Origin: a virus
Direction: 5' to 3' (one strand)
DNA length: 30,886 bases
IMG/VR virus record: IMGVR_UViG_3300048015_000109
Coordinates: 1-30,886 of that record
How positions within the stretch are numbered: position 1 is the stretch's first letter; each line of letters begins with the position of its first letter. Shown here one piece after another: positions 6,251 to 14,063 of this stretch. Under the pieces are notes generated by a model, which was not told where the DNA came from, ran no database searches, and saw only the letters and a list, made by a program, of their open reading frames with translations. The position numbers and the translations under genes were made by a program.

Positions 6251-6685
6251 ATGAAATTAGAAGAAATTTATGAAGAATGGGAAAAAGATTCTTTTATTGA
6301 TGAAATTATTCTTGATGACGAATCTCTAAAAATTCCTAAATTACATTTTAAATATCTTAAATTCTATAACAATGAAAATTTATTATATTTGAAAATGTTA
6401 TCAGAATTAAAAAAATTAAAACAAGAAAAAAGAGATTTTTATCTATATGGTCAAACCAAAGAAACACTTGAAAAAAAATGGGAACTTCCTCCCCAAGGGA
6501 AAATTTTAAAATCCGAAATACCTGATTATATAGAAGGAGATCAGGATATTATTGATTCAACTTTGAAAGTTTCATTTCAATTGGAAAAAGTTAATACACT
6601 TAAAGCTATTATGGATATGATAAAAAATCGTGGTTTTCAAATTAAAGAATGTATTTCTTTTAAAAAATGGGAAAGTGGTGGATGA
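6251..6685 (+). CDS. uvsY: UvsY recombination mediator
   Basis: T4 UvsY loads the UvsX recombinase onto gp32-coated single-stranded DNA. This 144-residue protein (T4: 137) keeps the UvsY layout: N-terminal LEEIYEEWEKDSFIDE, a 'K.PKLHFKYLKFYNNE' stretch matching the KWLNKH region, a basic coiled region ending in RRDFYLYG-like sequence, and a C-terminal helix reading AIMDMIKNRGFQIKECISF that corresponds to T4 ALDAIKSRGFAIKHIQDM. Its stop overlaps the uvsW start (ATGA), so the two are translationally coupled, as expected for partners in recombination. Confidence 0.85.
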   Translation: MKLEEIYEEWEKDSFIDEIILDDESLKIPKLHFKYLKFYNNENLLYLKMLSELKKLKQEKRDFYLYGQTKETLEKKWELPPQGKILKSEIPDYIEGDQDIIDSTLKVSFQLEKVNTLKAIMDMIKNRGFQIKECISFKKWESGG

Positions 6686-8112
6686 TAACAATAAAAAAAT
6701 TAAATGAAGTATATCTTCATATAAGTTCCGATGTTTCTATTCATCAAGAAATTTATGAAGAATTTAAATATAGACCAGTTAATTATAAATTTGATCCTAG
6801 ATTTAAAAATAGATTTTGGGATGGTTATGTTTCCCTTTACAACAAAAATACATGCATTCTAGGATTAGGAATATTACCTGAATTAGAAACATTTTTAAAA
6901 AAACAAAATTATGAATATAAATTAGAAGGAGATTTTTCTAAAAATAATTTTACCGAAAAAGAAGCATTAGAATTTATAAAAACACTTAATATTCCAGAAA
7001 AATATCAAATTCGTGATTACCAATTAAAATATTTTATGGAAGGTGTCAAGAATAAAAAAATAATTTGTCTTAGTAGTACGTCAAGTGGTAAATCTTTAAT
7101 TTTATATCTTTTTTTTAGATATTTTAATAAACGTACTGTTTTAATAGTTCCTACGATAGCACTTGTGACACAGATGTATGAAGATTTTAAGTCCTACGGG
7201 TTCCTAGGGGATGTCCATTTAATTATGGAAGGTGAAAGTCGAGTCACTGATAAACAGTTAATAATTTCCACCTATCAATCGTTAATCAATGAAAAGAAAT
7301 CATGGTTTGAAGATAAAGAAATCATTCTTGCCGATGAAGTTCATACTTTCCAATCAAAATCACTGAAAAAACTTATGGAAAAAACAATAAATTCTAATAT
7401 AAAAATTGGAATGACAGGAACTCTACAAGATATAAAGGATCAATTATCTCTAATGACTATTAGAAGCCTTTTTGGTCCTATTCATAAATACATAACAACC
7501 AAGGAATTAATCGATAGAGGATTTTCATCTCCTGTAGATTTTAAAATTATAATTCTTAATCATAAAAATTCTCCATATTATGAAAATACATATGGAGTTA
7601 ATTATGAAGATGAAATTTCTTATCTATTAAATTCCGATGAAAGAAATCAATTTATAAAAACCTTAGCACTTTCATTAAAGGAAAACACATTTATTATGTT
7701 TAATAATAAGGATCATGGAAAAGTTCTTTATGAAAAAATCAAGAGAGAAAGTAAAGTTCCTGTTTTTTATGTAGATGGTGATAATGATTCTAAGGAAAGA
7801 AAAAATATAATAAATGAAATTGAAATTCTAAAAAATTCAATAACACTATGTTCTAAAGTTTTTAACACTGGAATCAATATTCATAATCTTCATAATTTAA
7901 TTTTAGTTCATCCTACCAAATCCAGAATTAAGACTTTACAATCCATAGGTAGAGGATTGAGAAAAAGTCCTGATAAAAAACTTTTAACTGTTTATGACAT
8001 TGCTGATAAAATATCCAAAAAACAATCTAGCACATTTCTCCATATGAAAGAAAGAGAAAAAATGTATCTTGATGAAAAATTTAATTATCAAAAAATTAGT
8101 GTTAATATTTAG
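6682..8112 (+). CDS. uvsW: UvsW superfamily 2 helicase
   Basis: UvsW is the T4 helicase that unwinds R-loops and branched DNA, shutting off early origins and driving recombination-dependent replication. The protein has the N-terminal UvsW domain (KFDPRFKNRFWDGYVSLYN), Walker A STSSGKS near residues 132-138, motif Ia LIVPTIALVTQM, a DEVH box (LADEVH), motif III MTGTLQD, and C-terminal helicase motifs including TGINIHNLHN and QSIGRGLRKS. I chose the ATG at 6682, which overlaps the uvsY stop and agrees with the T4 N-terminus; an in-frame ATG at 6667 would add five residues. Length is 476 aa (T4 about 500). It ends in TAG. Confidence 0.93.
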   Translation: MITIKKLNEVYLHISSDVSIHQEIYEEFKYRPVNYKFDPRFKNRFWDGYVSLYNKNTCILGLGILPELETFLKKQNYEYKLEGDFSKNNFTEKEALEFIKTLNIPEKYQIRDYQLKYFMEGVKNKKIICLSSTSSGKSLILYLFFRYFNKRTVLIVPTIALVTQMYEDFKSYGFLGDVHLIMEGESRVTDKQLIISTYQSLINEKKSWFEDKEIILADEVHTFQSKSLKKLMEKTINSNIKIGMTGTLQDIKDQLSLMTIRSLFGPIHKYITTKELIDRGFSSPVDFKIIILNHKNSPYYENTYGVNYEDEISYLLNSDERNQFIKTLALSLKENTFIMFNNKDHGKVLYEKIKRESKVPVFYVDGDNDSKERKNIINEIEILKNSITLCSKVFNTGINIHNLHNLILVHPTKSRIKTLQSIGRGLRKSPDKKLLTVYDIADKISKKQSSTFLHMKEREKMYLDEKFNYQKISVNI

Positions 8113-8149
8113 TTTTACATTTAGTCGTTGGGAACCTATATACTAAGGT

Positions 8150-8252
8150 ACTTTAAAGTTACTTCAACATAACTTCTTTATATATTTAGAATTTAAAGAC
8201 TTAGAAAAGATAAACTTCAACATGTTGAATACAAACTATAATATGTTGAAGT
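8150..8252. promoter_or_regulatory. operator-like repeat region upstream of gp55
   Basis: Four copies of one element lie in the 286-base gap between uvsW and gp55: ACTTCAACAT at 8161-8170 and 8214-8223, and the reverse complement ATGTTGAA(GT) at 8222-8229 and 8243-8252. The middle pair forms a perfect 14-base palindrome TTCAACATGTTGAA (8216-8229). The 8214 and 8243 copies form 10-bp arms enclosing a perfect TATAAT (8237-8242). A further palindrome ACTTTAAAGT lies at 8150-8159. The arrangement suggests binding sites for a dimeric protein or a folded leader RNA. Confidence 0.6.
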
Positions 8253-8335
8253 ATATACTACTATTATACCAGCCCGAAAAAAGTGTGTCAAGCGATATTT
8301 TAGAACTTTAAGAAATTATTTTTTTATTTTTTCAT

Positions 8336-8363
8336 TTGACAAAATTTAAAGTTTAATTATAAT
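8336..8363 (+). promoter_or_regulatory. strong sigma70-type promoter for gp55
   Basis: TTGACA (8336-8341), a 16-base spacer and TATAAT (8358-8363), both hexamers perfect, 36 bases before the gp55 start. This is the clearest host-type promoter in the window and implies that the late sigma factor is made early by host RNA polymerase. Confidence 0.8.
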
Positions 8364-8398
8364 AAGAAAAAAAATTTTCATAAAAAGAAAGGAAAAAA

Positions 8399-8980
8399 TT
8401 GACAGAGGAAAAAACAGGAAGTATTGTAAGAAAACCAAAATCAAAAAAGAATTATATTAACGGTCCTGATTTCTATAAGGCTTTGGTAGATTATAATGAA
8501 AAATTAAATGAAAATAAAGATATACAAATTCCTAGATATATAGGAGAATGTATTTTTCAAATTGCCAATAAATTATCCAATAAATTCAATTTCATTAATT
8601 ATTCTTTTAAAGAAGAAATGGTTCTCTCGGCTATTGAAAAAATGGTGGAAAAGGTACATTGTTATGATGTAGACTATAATAAAGAAAATCCTAATCCATT
8701 TGCCTACTTTACTCAAATAGCCTGGAATATTTTCATACAAACAATATCCAAAGAAGAAAAACAATCTTATACAAAACACAAGAATTTTGAAAGATTATTT
8801 TCATTAGATGATTTAAATGAATTTGGAGATTCATTTAATAATGAAGAACATAATAAAGTTATTGAAAAGTTTGAAATTAAAAATAAAAATAATTCAAAGG
8901 GATATTCTTCCCATAAAAATCTTGATTACTCTAAAAACAAAGTTAAAAAAATAAAAAAAGAGGAACAAAATGCTAGTTGA
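8399..8980 (+). CDS. 55: late transcription sigma factor gp55
   Basis: T4 gp55 is a minimal sigma factor that lets host RNA polymerase recognise late promoters. This 193-residue protein (T4: 185) has the expected N-terminal NYINGPDFYKALVDYNEKL (T4: YNYVNNKELLQAIIDW), a central IANKLSNKFNFINYSFKEEM block and the NPFAYFTQIAWNIFIQTISKEEK helix (T4: [23 protein letters not shown]), the sigma region 2-like core. The start is a TTG at 8399, preceded by AAAGGA at a good distance; no ATG is available. The end overlaps the next small gene by 11 bases. The C-terminal tail is Lys/Asn-rich and probably disordered. Confidence 0.88.
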   Translation: MTEEKTGSIVRKPKSKKNYINGPDFYKALVDYNEKLNENKDIQIPRYIGECIFQIANKLSNKFNFINYSFKEEMVLSAIEKMVEKVHCYDVDYNKENPNPFAYFTQIAWNIFIQTISKEEKQSYTKHKNFERLFSLDDLNEFGDSFNNEEHNKVIEKFEIKNKNNSKGYSSHKNLDYSKNKVKKIKKEEQNAS

Positions 8981-9170
8981 TTCTGCTACTTTAATTGATT
9001 ACGATATTCCAGATTTAATTATTTCATTGGTTAATTCCTATAGAAATGCTAGGACAGAAAATGAAAAATTAAATCTTCAAATTAGACTTGAAAAATGTAG
9101 AGATTACATTTCGGAAAGTTTAAAAATGGATAATAAAAATCCTAATTCTTATTTTAAAAAGAGAAAATAA
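8970..9170 (+). CDS. hypothetical protein, 66 aa
   Basis: A small, mainly helical protein (SYRNARTENEKLNLQIRLEK) with a good GAGGAA Shine-Dalgarno inside the end of gp55. It overlaps gp55 by 11 bases and hands over to the next gene by a TAATG overlap. Function unknown; the position recalls small accessory genes near gp55 in other T4-like phages, but I see no specific similarity. Confidence 0.55.
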   Translation: MLVDSATLIDYDIPDLIISLVNSYRNARTENEKLNLQIRLEKCRDYISESLKMDNKNPNSYFKKRK

Positions 9171-9319
9171 TGCCTTATATTTCTTCATGGAAAATATATA
9201 GACTATACTATAGGTATAAATGGTGGCAATTTGCCATTGTTATTATTCTATATTTTATTTTTTTGTTCATTTTTTTATATGGATTTTTTAAAATTACGTC
9301 CATTTTATTAGGATTTTAA
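9170..9319 (+). CDS. small membrane protein, 49 aa
   Basis: Begins with an ATG overlapping the previous stop (TAATG). Residues ~20-42 (FAIVIILYFIFLFIFLYGFF) form a single membrane-spanning segment behind a basic, Tyr/Trp-rich N-terminus (KIYRLYYRYKWW). It lies with the next small membrane gene between gp55 and gp47. Function unknown. Confidence 0.6.
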   Translation: MPYISSWKIYRLYYRYKWWQFAIVIILYFIFLFIFLYGFFKITSILLGF

Positions 9320-9329
9320 GGAAATTAAT

Positions 9330-9473
9330 ATGACTTATAAAGAAATTATACTTCGGTTTTTAAAACGTGTAATAGATTCTACTATTACATTTGTAATTAT
9401 CGAATTAGTTGTTTTAGCATGTTTAGGTATTTTAAATTTAACTTTTTTGTTTTTTACATGGATTTTTAGTTAA
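9330..9473 (+). CDS. small membrane protein, 47 aa
   Basis: Starts at ATG 9330 with AAGGAAA just upstream, the site overlapping the end of the previous gene. A basic amphipathic N-terminus (ILRFLKRVID) is followed by one long hydrophobic stretch to the C-terminus. Its stop codon directly abuts the TTG start of gp47, so gp47 translation probably depends on ribosomes finishing this gene. Confidence 0.6.
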   Translation: MTYKEIILRFLKRVIDSTITFVIIELVVLACLGILNLTFLFFTWIFS

Positions 9474-10508
9474 TTGAGTAAAATATTAATTATTGCAGAT
9501 ACACATTGGGGTTGTAGAAATGATTCACAGGCATTTTATCCCTATATGCATAATTTTTTTTCAGAAGTAGTATTTCCATATATTGATAAAAATAATATTA
9601 AACATTTTATACATCTTGGTGATCTTGTTGATAATCGAAGACAAATTAATATACAAACTGCAAAAAAATTAAGAGAAGATTTTTTTGAACCACTTTCATA
9701 TCGAATTAAAAATGGATTAAAAGCAGATATTATTTGTGGTAATCATGATGTTTTTCATCGTCAAACTAATGATATTAATTCCTTAAAAGAATTAATAGAA
9801 GGTAAATATAATATTAACTTATATAATAATCCTCAAGAAATAGGAAATATTCTTTTCCTTCCTTGGATTTCTCAAGAAAACAGAGAAGAATCATTAAAGG
9901 TGATAGAAAAATCACAGGCACGATATTGTATGGCACATTTGGAATTAAAAGGCTTTGAAACACAGAAAGGAATTATATCAACTCATGGAGATGATCCAAA
10001 AATTTTTGAAAGGTTTGATAAAGTTTTATCCGGCCATTATCACACTCGTAATCATAACAACAATATTAATTACATTGGTTCTTGCTTTCAATTCAATTGG
10101 GGGGATTATACCAATGATTCTGGTTTTTGTATTTTGGATACTGATACTGGAATATTGGATTACCATAGAAATCCATATAAGATGTTTGTTAAAATCGATT
10201 ATGAAGAAGATAAAGAAATAGACATTTTAAATACTAAAAATTCTTATGTTAAAGTAAACGTTATTTCTAAAAAATCAGAAACTAAATTTAAAAATTTTAT
10301 TGATTCAATTCATAATCTTGGAGTGATTGATCTTTTAGTTAATGATATACAAGAAAAAATTGATATTGTAAATCCTGAAGTTGTTCAAAATATTGAATCT
10401 ACTTTAGAAATTTTTAAAAAACAAATTTCTACTATTGACACTCAATATAAAGCTGAGTTACAATTACTTACCGAAGAAATTTATAAAGAGGCCATGCAAA
10501 ATGAATGA
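9474..10508 (+). CDS. 47: gp47-like recombination nuclease (Mre11/SbcD-type)
   Basis: The nuclease subunit of the gp46/gp47 complex that resects DNA ends for recombination. The calcineurin-type metallophosphatase motifs are present in order: ADTHWG (residues 8-13), HLGDLVDNR near 47, CGNHDVF near 90, AHLEL near 154 and SGHYHTR near 185. Length 344 is close to T4 gp47 (339). The start is a TTG at 9474 immediately after the previous TAA, with no clear Shine-Dalgarno, so translational coupling is likely. The C-terminal part (capping region) is less conserved. It is separated from gp46 by two small genes. Confidence 0.92.
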   Translation: MSKILIIADTHWGCRNDSQAFYPYMHNFFSEVVFPYIDKNNIKHFIHLGDLVDNRRQINIQTAKKLREDFFEPLSYRIKNGLKADIICGNHDVFHRQTNDINSLKELIEGKYNINLYNNPQEIGNILFLPWISQENREESLKVIEKSQARYCMAHLELKGFETQKGIISTHGDDPKIFERFDKVLSGHYHTRNHNNNINYIGSCFQFNWGDYTNDSGFCILDTDTGILDYHRNPYKMFVKIDYEEDKEIDILNTKNSYVKVNVISKKSETKFKNFIDSIHNLGVIDLLVNDIQEKIDIVNPEVVQNIESTLEIFKKQISTIDTQYKAELQLLTEEIYKEAMQNE

Positions 10509-10674
10509 TTATGTACTTTATTTTCTTATATTAATAACAATATTATTAATAATAATTATAGGATATTTAGGTACTATTCTATATAGAATAGAAAAATATT
10601 TTGATAGATTTAATATTTTAATTACTGATATTCATTTTTTTGTGGAAAAATATTTTCATGAACATAGAGGATAA
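10501..10674 (+). CDS. small membrane protein, 57 aa
   Basis: Starts at ATG 10501 inside the end of gp47 (8-base overlap). One strongly hydrophobic segment (residues ~5-27, YFLILITILLIIIIGYLGTI) is followed by a charged tail with a heptad-like pattern (RIEKYFDRFNILITDIHFFV) that may form a short coiled coil. Function unknown; it sits between two subunits of one nuclease complex. Confidence 0.6.
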   Translation: MNDYVLYFLILITILLIIIIGYLGTILYRIEKYFDRFNILITDIHFFVEKYFHEHRG

Positions 10675-10682
10675 AAAAATAA

Positions 10683-10907
10683 ATGAATTTCTATGAGGAA
10701 AGAGAAAAAGATAGAAAAAAAGACAAAGAAAAAATTAAAAGATTAATTATTGGAAAAATTACTAATCATGATTTTATTTATGATCATATTCATTCTGAAT
10801 GGTCTCTGTATCAGACTACACAATTAGATTATGAAAAATTAGCAGATTTTTTAACAGAACTTTTACTTGATCCGGTTAAAACAAGAGAATTATTGAGTCA
10901 ATTTTAA
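10683..10907 (+). CDS. hypothetical protein, 74 aa
   Basis: A small soluble protein: a very basic N-terminal helix (EREKDRKKDKEKIKR) followed by a helical domain ending in LADFLTELLLDPVKTRELLSQF. Its stop is three bases before the gp46 start. Function unknown; the position suggests co-expression with gp46/gp47. Confidence 0.55.
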   Translation: MNFYEEREKDRKKDKEKIKRLIIGKITNHDFIYDHIHSEWSLYQTTQLDYEKLADFLTELLLDPVKTRELLSQF

Positions 10908-10910
10908 TAA

Positions 10911-13670
10911 ATGAAAATAATATTTAATACTATTCGTTACCAGAATTTTTTATCATCTGGTAATCAATGGACAGAAATAAAATTAAACGAAAATTCTATT
11001 TCACTTATTGTTGGTATAAATGGTGCTGGTAAAGCACAACCATTATATTCAAAAATCCTAACACCTTTAGGATGGAATACTATTGGTAATATAAAAATTG
11101 GAGATGAAATTGTATCTGCTAATGGAGATATATCAAAAGTAATTGATATTCCATTTATCGGAGAAGAAAATGTATATGAAATTACATTTAAAGATGGAAG
11201 AAAAGTTAAATGTGGGGAAAACCATCTTTTTAGAGTATGGGGATATTTTGAATCAAAATGGCAATGGAAAATTTTATCTCTTTTAGAAATTTTAAAAGAA
11301 AAAGAAAATTCATTAGGTAATTTTACTGATAATCATTTTATTCAACTTTTTGAAGCAGAAAATTTTATAAAAAAAGATGTAGATTTACCAATTAATCCTT
11401 ATTTATTAGGTGTTTTAATTGGTGATGGATCATTTACTAGTAGTAATGTAACAATAACAAATACAGATGAAGAATTATTAAATAAAGTAAGAAATATTCT
11501 TGATTTTACTTGTCCTAGGATTGTAAAATTACATTTATCAAAAGTTCAAACAAGATGTTCTTATAGAATTAATTATGGTATTAAATATGAAAAACACATA
11601 TTTAAAGAAGAATTAAAAAAATTAAATTTATATGGAAAACGATCCTGGGAAAAAAATATTCCAGAATTATATAAAAATATTTCTTTTAATCAAAAAATAG
11701 AATTATTACGTGGTTTAATGGATACAGATGGAACTGCTGATAGAAACGGTTCTATTTCTTATTCAACAACAAGTTATGAATTAGCCAAAGATATACAAGA
11801 ATTAATATTTTCTATTGGTGGTATTTGTAAAATTTCAGAAAAAAATCCTTCCTTTACAAATAAAGGAATAAAAAAGAAAGGAAGATTATCATATCAATTA
11901 AATATTAGATATAAAAATCCATCTGAGTTATTTTCATTATCTAGAAAAAAAGAAAGATGTAAAAATTATCAATATAAAGATTCTTTACGTTTAAGAATTG
12001 AAAAAATTGAAAAAATTGAAAAAGAAATTGTTAAATGTATTTCTATTGATCATCCTTCTCAGTTATATGTAACTGATAATTATGTTGTAACTCATAATTC
12101 GACTTGTCTTGATGCTCTTTGTTTTTGTTTGTTTAAAAAACCATTTAGAAAAGTAACTTTATCTCTTTTGGTTAATTCAATGACAAAGAAAAATTGTCTG
12201 GTGGAAATAGAATTTACCATAGGACAAGATTTTTATAAGATTATTAGAGGTATAAAACCTAATAAATTTGAAATATATAAAAATAATGTATTATTGAATA
12301 ATACAAACCAAGATGATTATCAAAAATATTTAGAAGAAAATATTCTTCATATTAATCATAAGGCATTTTGTCAAGTTTGTGTTTTGGGTTCGGCTTCGTA
12401 TGTTCCTTTTTTAGAACTTCCTTTACCAGATAGAAGAAAAATAGTAGAAAATTTACTTGATCTTGAAATATTTTCTTCTATGAATTTAATACTTAAAAAA
12501 AGAATTCAAGATAATGAAAAAAATATCTATGAATTAAGAACCGAACAAAATACTTTAAAAAATAGAATCAAATTATTGGAAGAATATAATAAAAAAAGAA
12601 AAGAAGATAATCAAAAACAAATTTTAGAAATGGAAGAAAAATTAGAGGAATACAGAAAATCATATTTGTTAAAAAAGAAGAATATACCAGAAAAATTTGA
12701 TACTTCTAAAATAGAAGATGAATTAAAAACTAAAGAATCACTTTATTATAAACTTGGAAGTGATATTAATAATTTAAAACTTGAAAATAAAAAACTAGAA
12801 AAAGAAATGTATTATTATGAAAATACGTGTGTTTGTAATGTATGTAATCAAAATATTGATGAAACTTTTAAGGATATTATTATACAAGAAAAAAGGATAC
12901 AACATACTCATAATTTAGATCAGGTAAAAATATACCAAAGAACATATGATAAATTAGAATTAGAAATTGATAAATTTAATGATTCTATTAAATCCATGAA
13001 AGAAGTTAATTCTAAAATTGATTTAATTTTATATGAATTAAAAAATATTACTTCTCTTGCTAATGAATTAAAAATAAAAATTAATTCTTTTAAAAATGAA
13101 AATGTGGAAGATAAAACAGAAGAAATTTTACAATTACAAAATTCTCTTGAAAATTATATTAAAAATTATGATAATTTAGTAATTCAAAAAGAAAATATGA
13201 ATATATTACTTAAACTTCTTCGAGATGATGGAGTCAAGGCTTCTATTATTAAACAATATATTGAAGTGATTAATGAATTAATAAATAAATTTCTTCTTGA
13301 AATGGATTTTATTTGTCAATTTACAGTAGATGAAAATTTTAATGAAGTTATAAAATCTAGATATCGTGATGAACATATTTTTCAGTCTTTTAGTCAAGGA
13401 GAAAAAATGAGAATTAATTTGGCACTTCTCTTTACTTTCAGAGAAGTGGCAAAAAGAAGAAATTCACTCGATACAAATTTACTTATTTTTGATGAAACTC
13501 TTGATGGTAGTATGGATGCAGATGGAATAGATTCTTACCTTAATATTTTAAAAAGATTGACAAAGGATGAAAATGTGTTTATTATTTCTCATAATGAAAA
13601 AAATAAGGATAGAATAGAAAATATAATCGAATTTAAAAAAGAGAAAGGATTTAGTAAAATTGTTAAATAA
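10911..13670 (+). CDS. 46: gp46-like recombination ATPase (Rad50/SbcC-type) interrupted by an intein
   Basis: The SMC-type ATPase subunit of the gp46/gp47 nuclease. The 919-residue reading frame consists of extein residues 1-41 and 397-919 (564 aa, against 560 for T4 gp46) with a 355-residue intein between. The N-extein ends in VGINGAGK and the C-extein starts with STCLDALCF, so joining them restores a normal Walker A (GINGAGKST). The C-extein has a long coiled coil with a zinc-hook CxxC at C642-C645, an ABC signature SFSQGEKMRI and Walker B LLIFDETLDG. The protein cannot bind ATP normally until the intein is removed. The end overlaps the next gene by 11 bases. Confidence 0.93.
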   Translation: MKIIFNTIRYQNFLSSGNQWTEIKLNENSISLIVGINGAGKAQPLYSKILTPLGWNTIGNIKIGDEIVSANGDISKVIDIPFIGEENVYEITFKDGRKVKCGENHLFRVWGYFESKWQWKILSLLEILKEKENSLGNFTDNHFIQLFEAENFIKKDVDLPINPYLLGVLIGDGSFTSSNVTITNTDEELLNKVRNILDFTCPRIVKLHLSKVQTRCSYRINYGIKYEKHIFKEELKKLNLYGKRSWEKNIPELYKNISFNQKIELLRGLMDTDGTADRNGSISYSTTSYELAKDIQELIFSIGGICKISEKNPSFTNKGIKKKGRLSYQLNIRYKNPSELFSLSRKKERCKNYQYKDSLRLRIEKIEKIEKEIVKCISIDHPSQLYVTDNYVVTHNSTCLDALCFCLFKKPFRKVTLSLLVNSMTKKNCLVEIEFTIGQDFYKIIRGIKPNKFEIYKNNVLLNNTNQDDYQKYLEENILHINHKAFCQVCVLGSASYVPFLELPLPDRRKIVENLLDLEIFSSMNLILKKRIQDNEKNIYELRTEQNTLKNRIKLLEEYNKKRKEDNQKQILEMEEKLEEYRKSYLLKKKNIPEKFDTSKIEDELKTKESLYYKLGSDINNLKLENKKLEKEMYYYENTCVCNVCNQNIDETFKDIIIQEKRIQHTHNLDQVKIYQRTYDKLELEIDKFNDSIKSMKEVNSKIDLILYELKNITSLANELKIKINSFKNENVEDKTEEILQLQNSLENYIKNYDNLVIQKENMNILLKLLRDDGVKASIIKQYIEVINELINKFLLEMDFICQFTVDENFNEVIKSRYRDEHIFQSFSQGEKMRINLALLFTFREVAKRRNSLDTNLLIFDETLDGSMDADGIDSYLNILKRLTKDENVFIISHNEKNKDRIENIIEFKKEKGFSKIVK
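11034..12098 (+). mobile_element. intein with LAGLIDADG homing endonuclease in gp46
   Basis: Codes for residues 42-396 of the gp46 precursor. Block A starts AQPLYSKILTPLGW, with Ala instead of Cys/Ser at position 1. Block B holds GENHLFRVW with His105. Two LAGLIDADG motifs are present: YLLGVLIGDGS (164-174) and LLRGLMDTDGT (265-275), so the endonuclease looks intact. Block F reads VKCISIDHPSQLYVTD with Cys376, and block G ends VVTHN (Thr394-His395-Asn396), followed by Ser +1. The missing N-terminal nucleophile together with Cys at F:4 and Thr at G:5 fits class 3 inteins, except that the usual Trp at B:12 appears to be Phe107 in my hand alignment. Insertion is exactly between Lys and Ser of the P-loop. 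Confidence 0.93.
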
Positions 13671-13959
13671 AAATAATGTAATTAATCTTATCAAAAGTGA
13701 GGTAAAATCGTATTTTCCAGATGATGTTTTTCTTGAAAATAATAACGAAGAAACAAGAAAAAAAGTAAGAGACCATTTTAAAAAATTTGTTAGTAAATTA
13801 GACTATAATGGTACTATTTTTATTTTTTGTGACCAAACTAATAATAATCAATATTATATTGATTTAAATTTTTTTATTTTGTCATTTAGAATTGATAGTA
13901 CAATTCTTGAATTTAAAATTAGAAATGTTAATCAAGAAACAGTAGAAACAGAATTGTAA
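13660..13959 (+). CDS. hypothetical protein, 99 aa
   Basis: Starts with a TTG (13660) inside the end of gp46 (11-base overlap) with AAAGGA about nine bases upstream. It looks like a small alpha/beta domain: a charged helical N-terminus, then beta-type segments (GTIFIFCDQ, YYIDLNFFILSFRI). No motif recognised. It is probably translated together with gp46. Confidence 0.55.
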   Translation: MLNKNNVINLIKSEVKSYFPDDVFLENNNEETRKKVRDHFKKFVSKLDYNGTIFIFCDQTNNNQYYIDLNFFILSFRIDSTILEFKIRNVNQETVETEL

Positions 13960-13962
13960 AAT

Positions 13963-13970
13963 AATAAATA
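13963..13970 (+). promoter_or_regulatory. candidate late promoter box (AATAAATA)
   Basis: Same octamer as at 5631, in the short gap after the 13660 gene and about 95 bases before the ATG at 14064 (about 18 bases before an alternative TTG start at 13989). Weak by itself because of the AT bias. Confidence 0.35.
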
Positions 13971-14063
13971 ATAGAAGGTATATGGATTTTGAATATAATA
14001 AAAGAAATAGAATCCATAAATTCTAAATTAGATTTTATAATAGAAAAAATAAAAGGAGAAAAA

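Noticed and set aside
8161-8252. CRISPR-like repeat array
   Set aside because: Repeats are 8-10 bases, in both orientations and with unequal spacing, with no spacers of uniform length.
8573-8779. Minus-strand ORF inside gp55
   Set aside because: Lies wholly within a well-conserved gene and has the low-complexity hydrophobic look of antisense AT-rich DNA.
9955-10221. 88-codon ORF inside gp47 in another frame, hydrophobic
   Set aside because: gp47 is clearly the coding frame here, with the metallophosphatase motifs; the hydrophobic look comes from the base composition.
11034-12098. Frameshifted or chimeric gp46
   Set aside because: The frame stays open across the insert, the insert has all intein blocks, and its removal gives a gp46 of T4 length with a complete Walker A.
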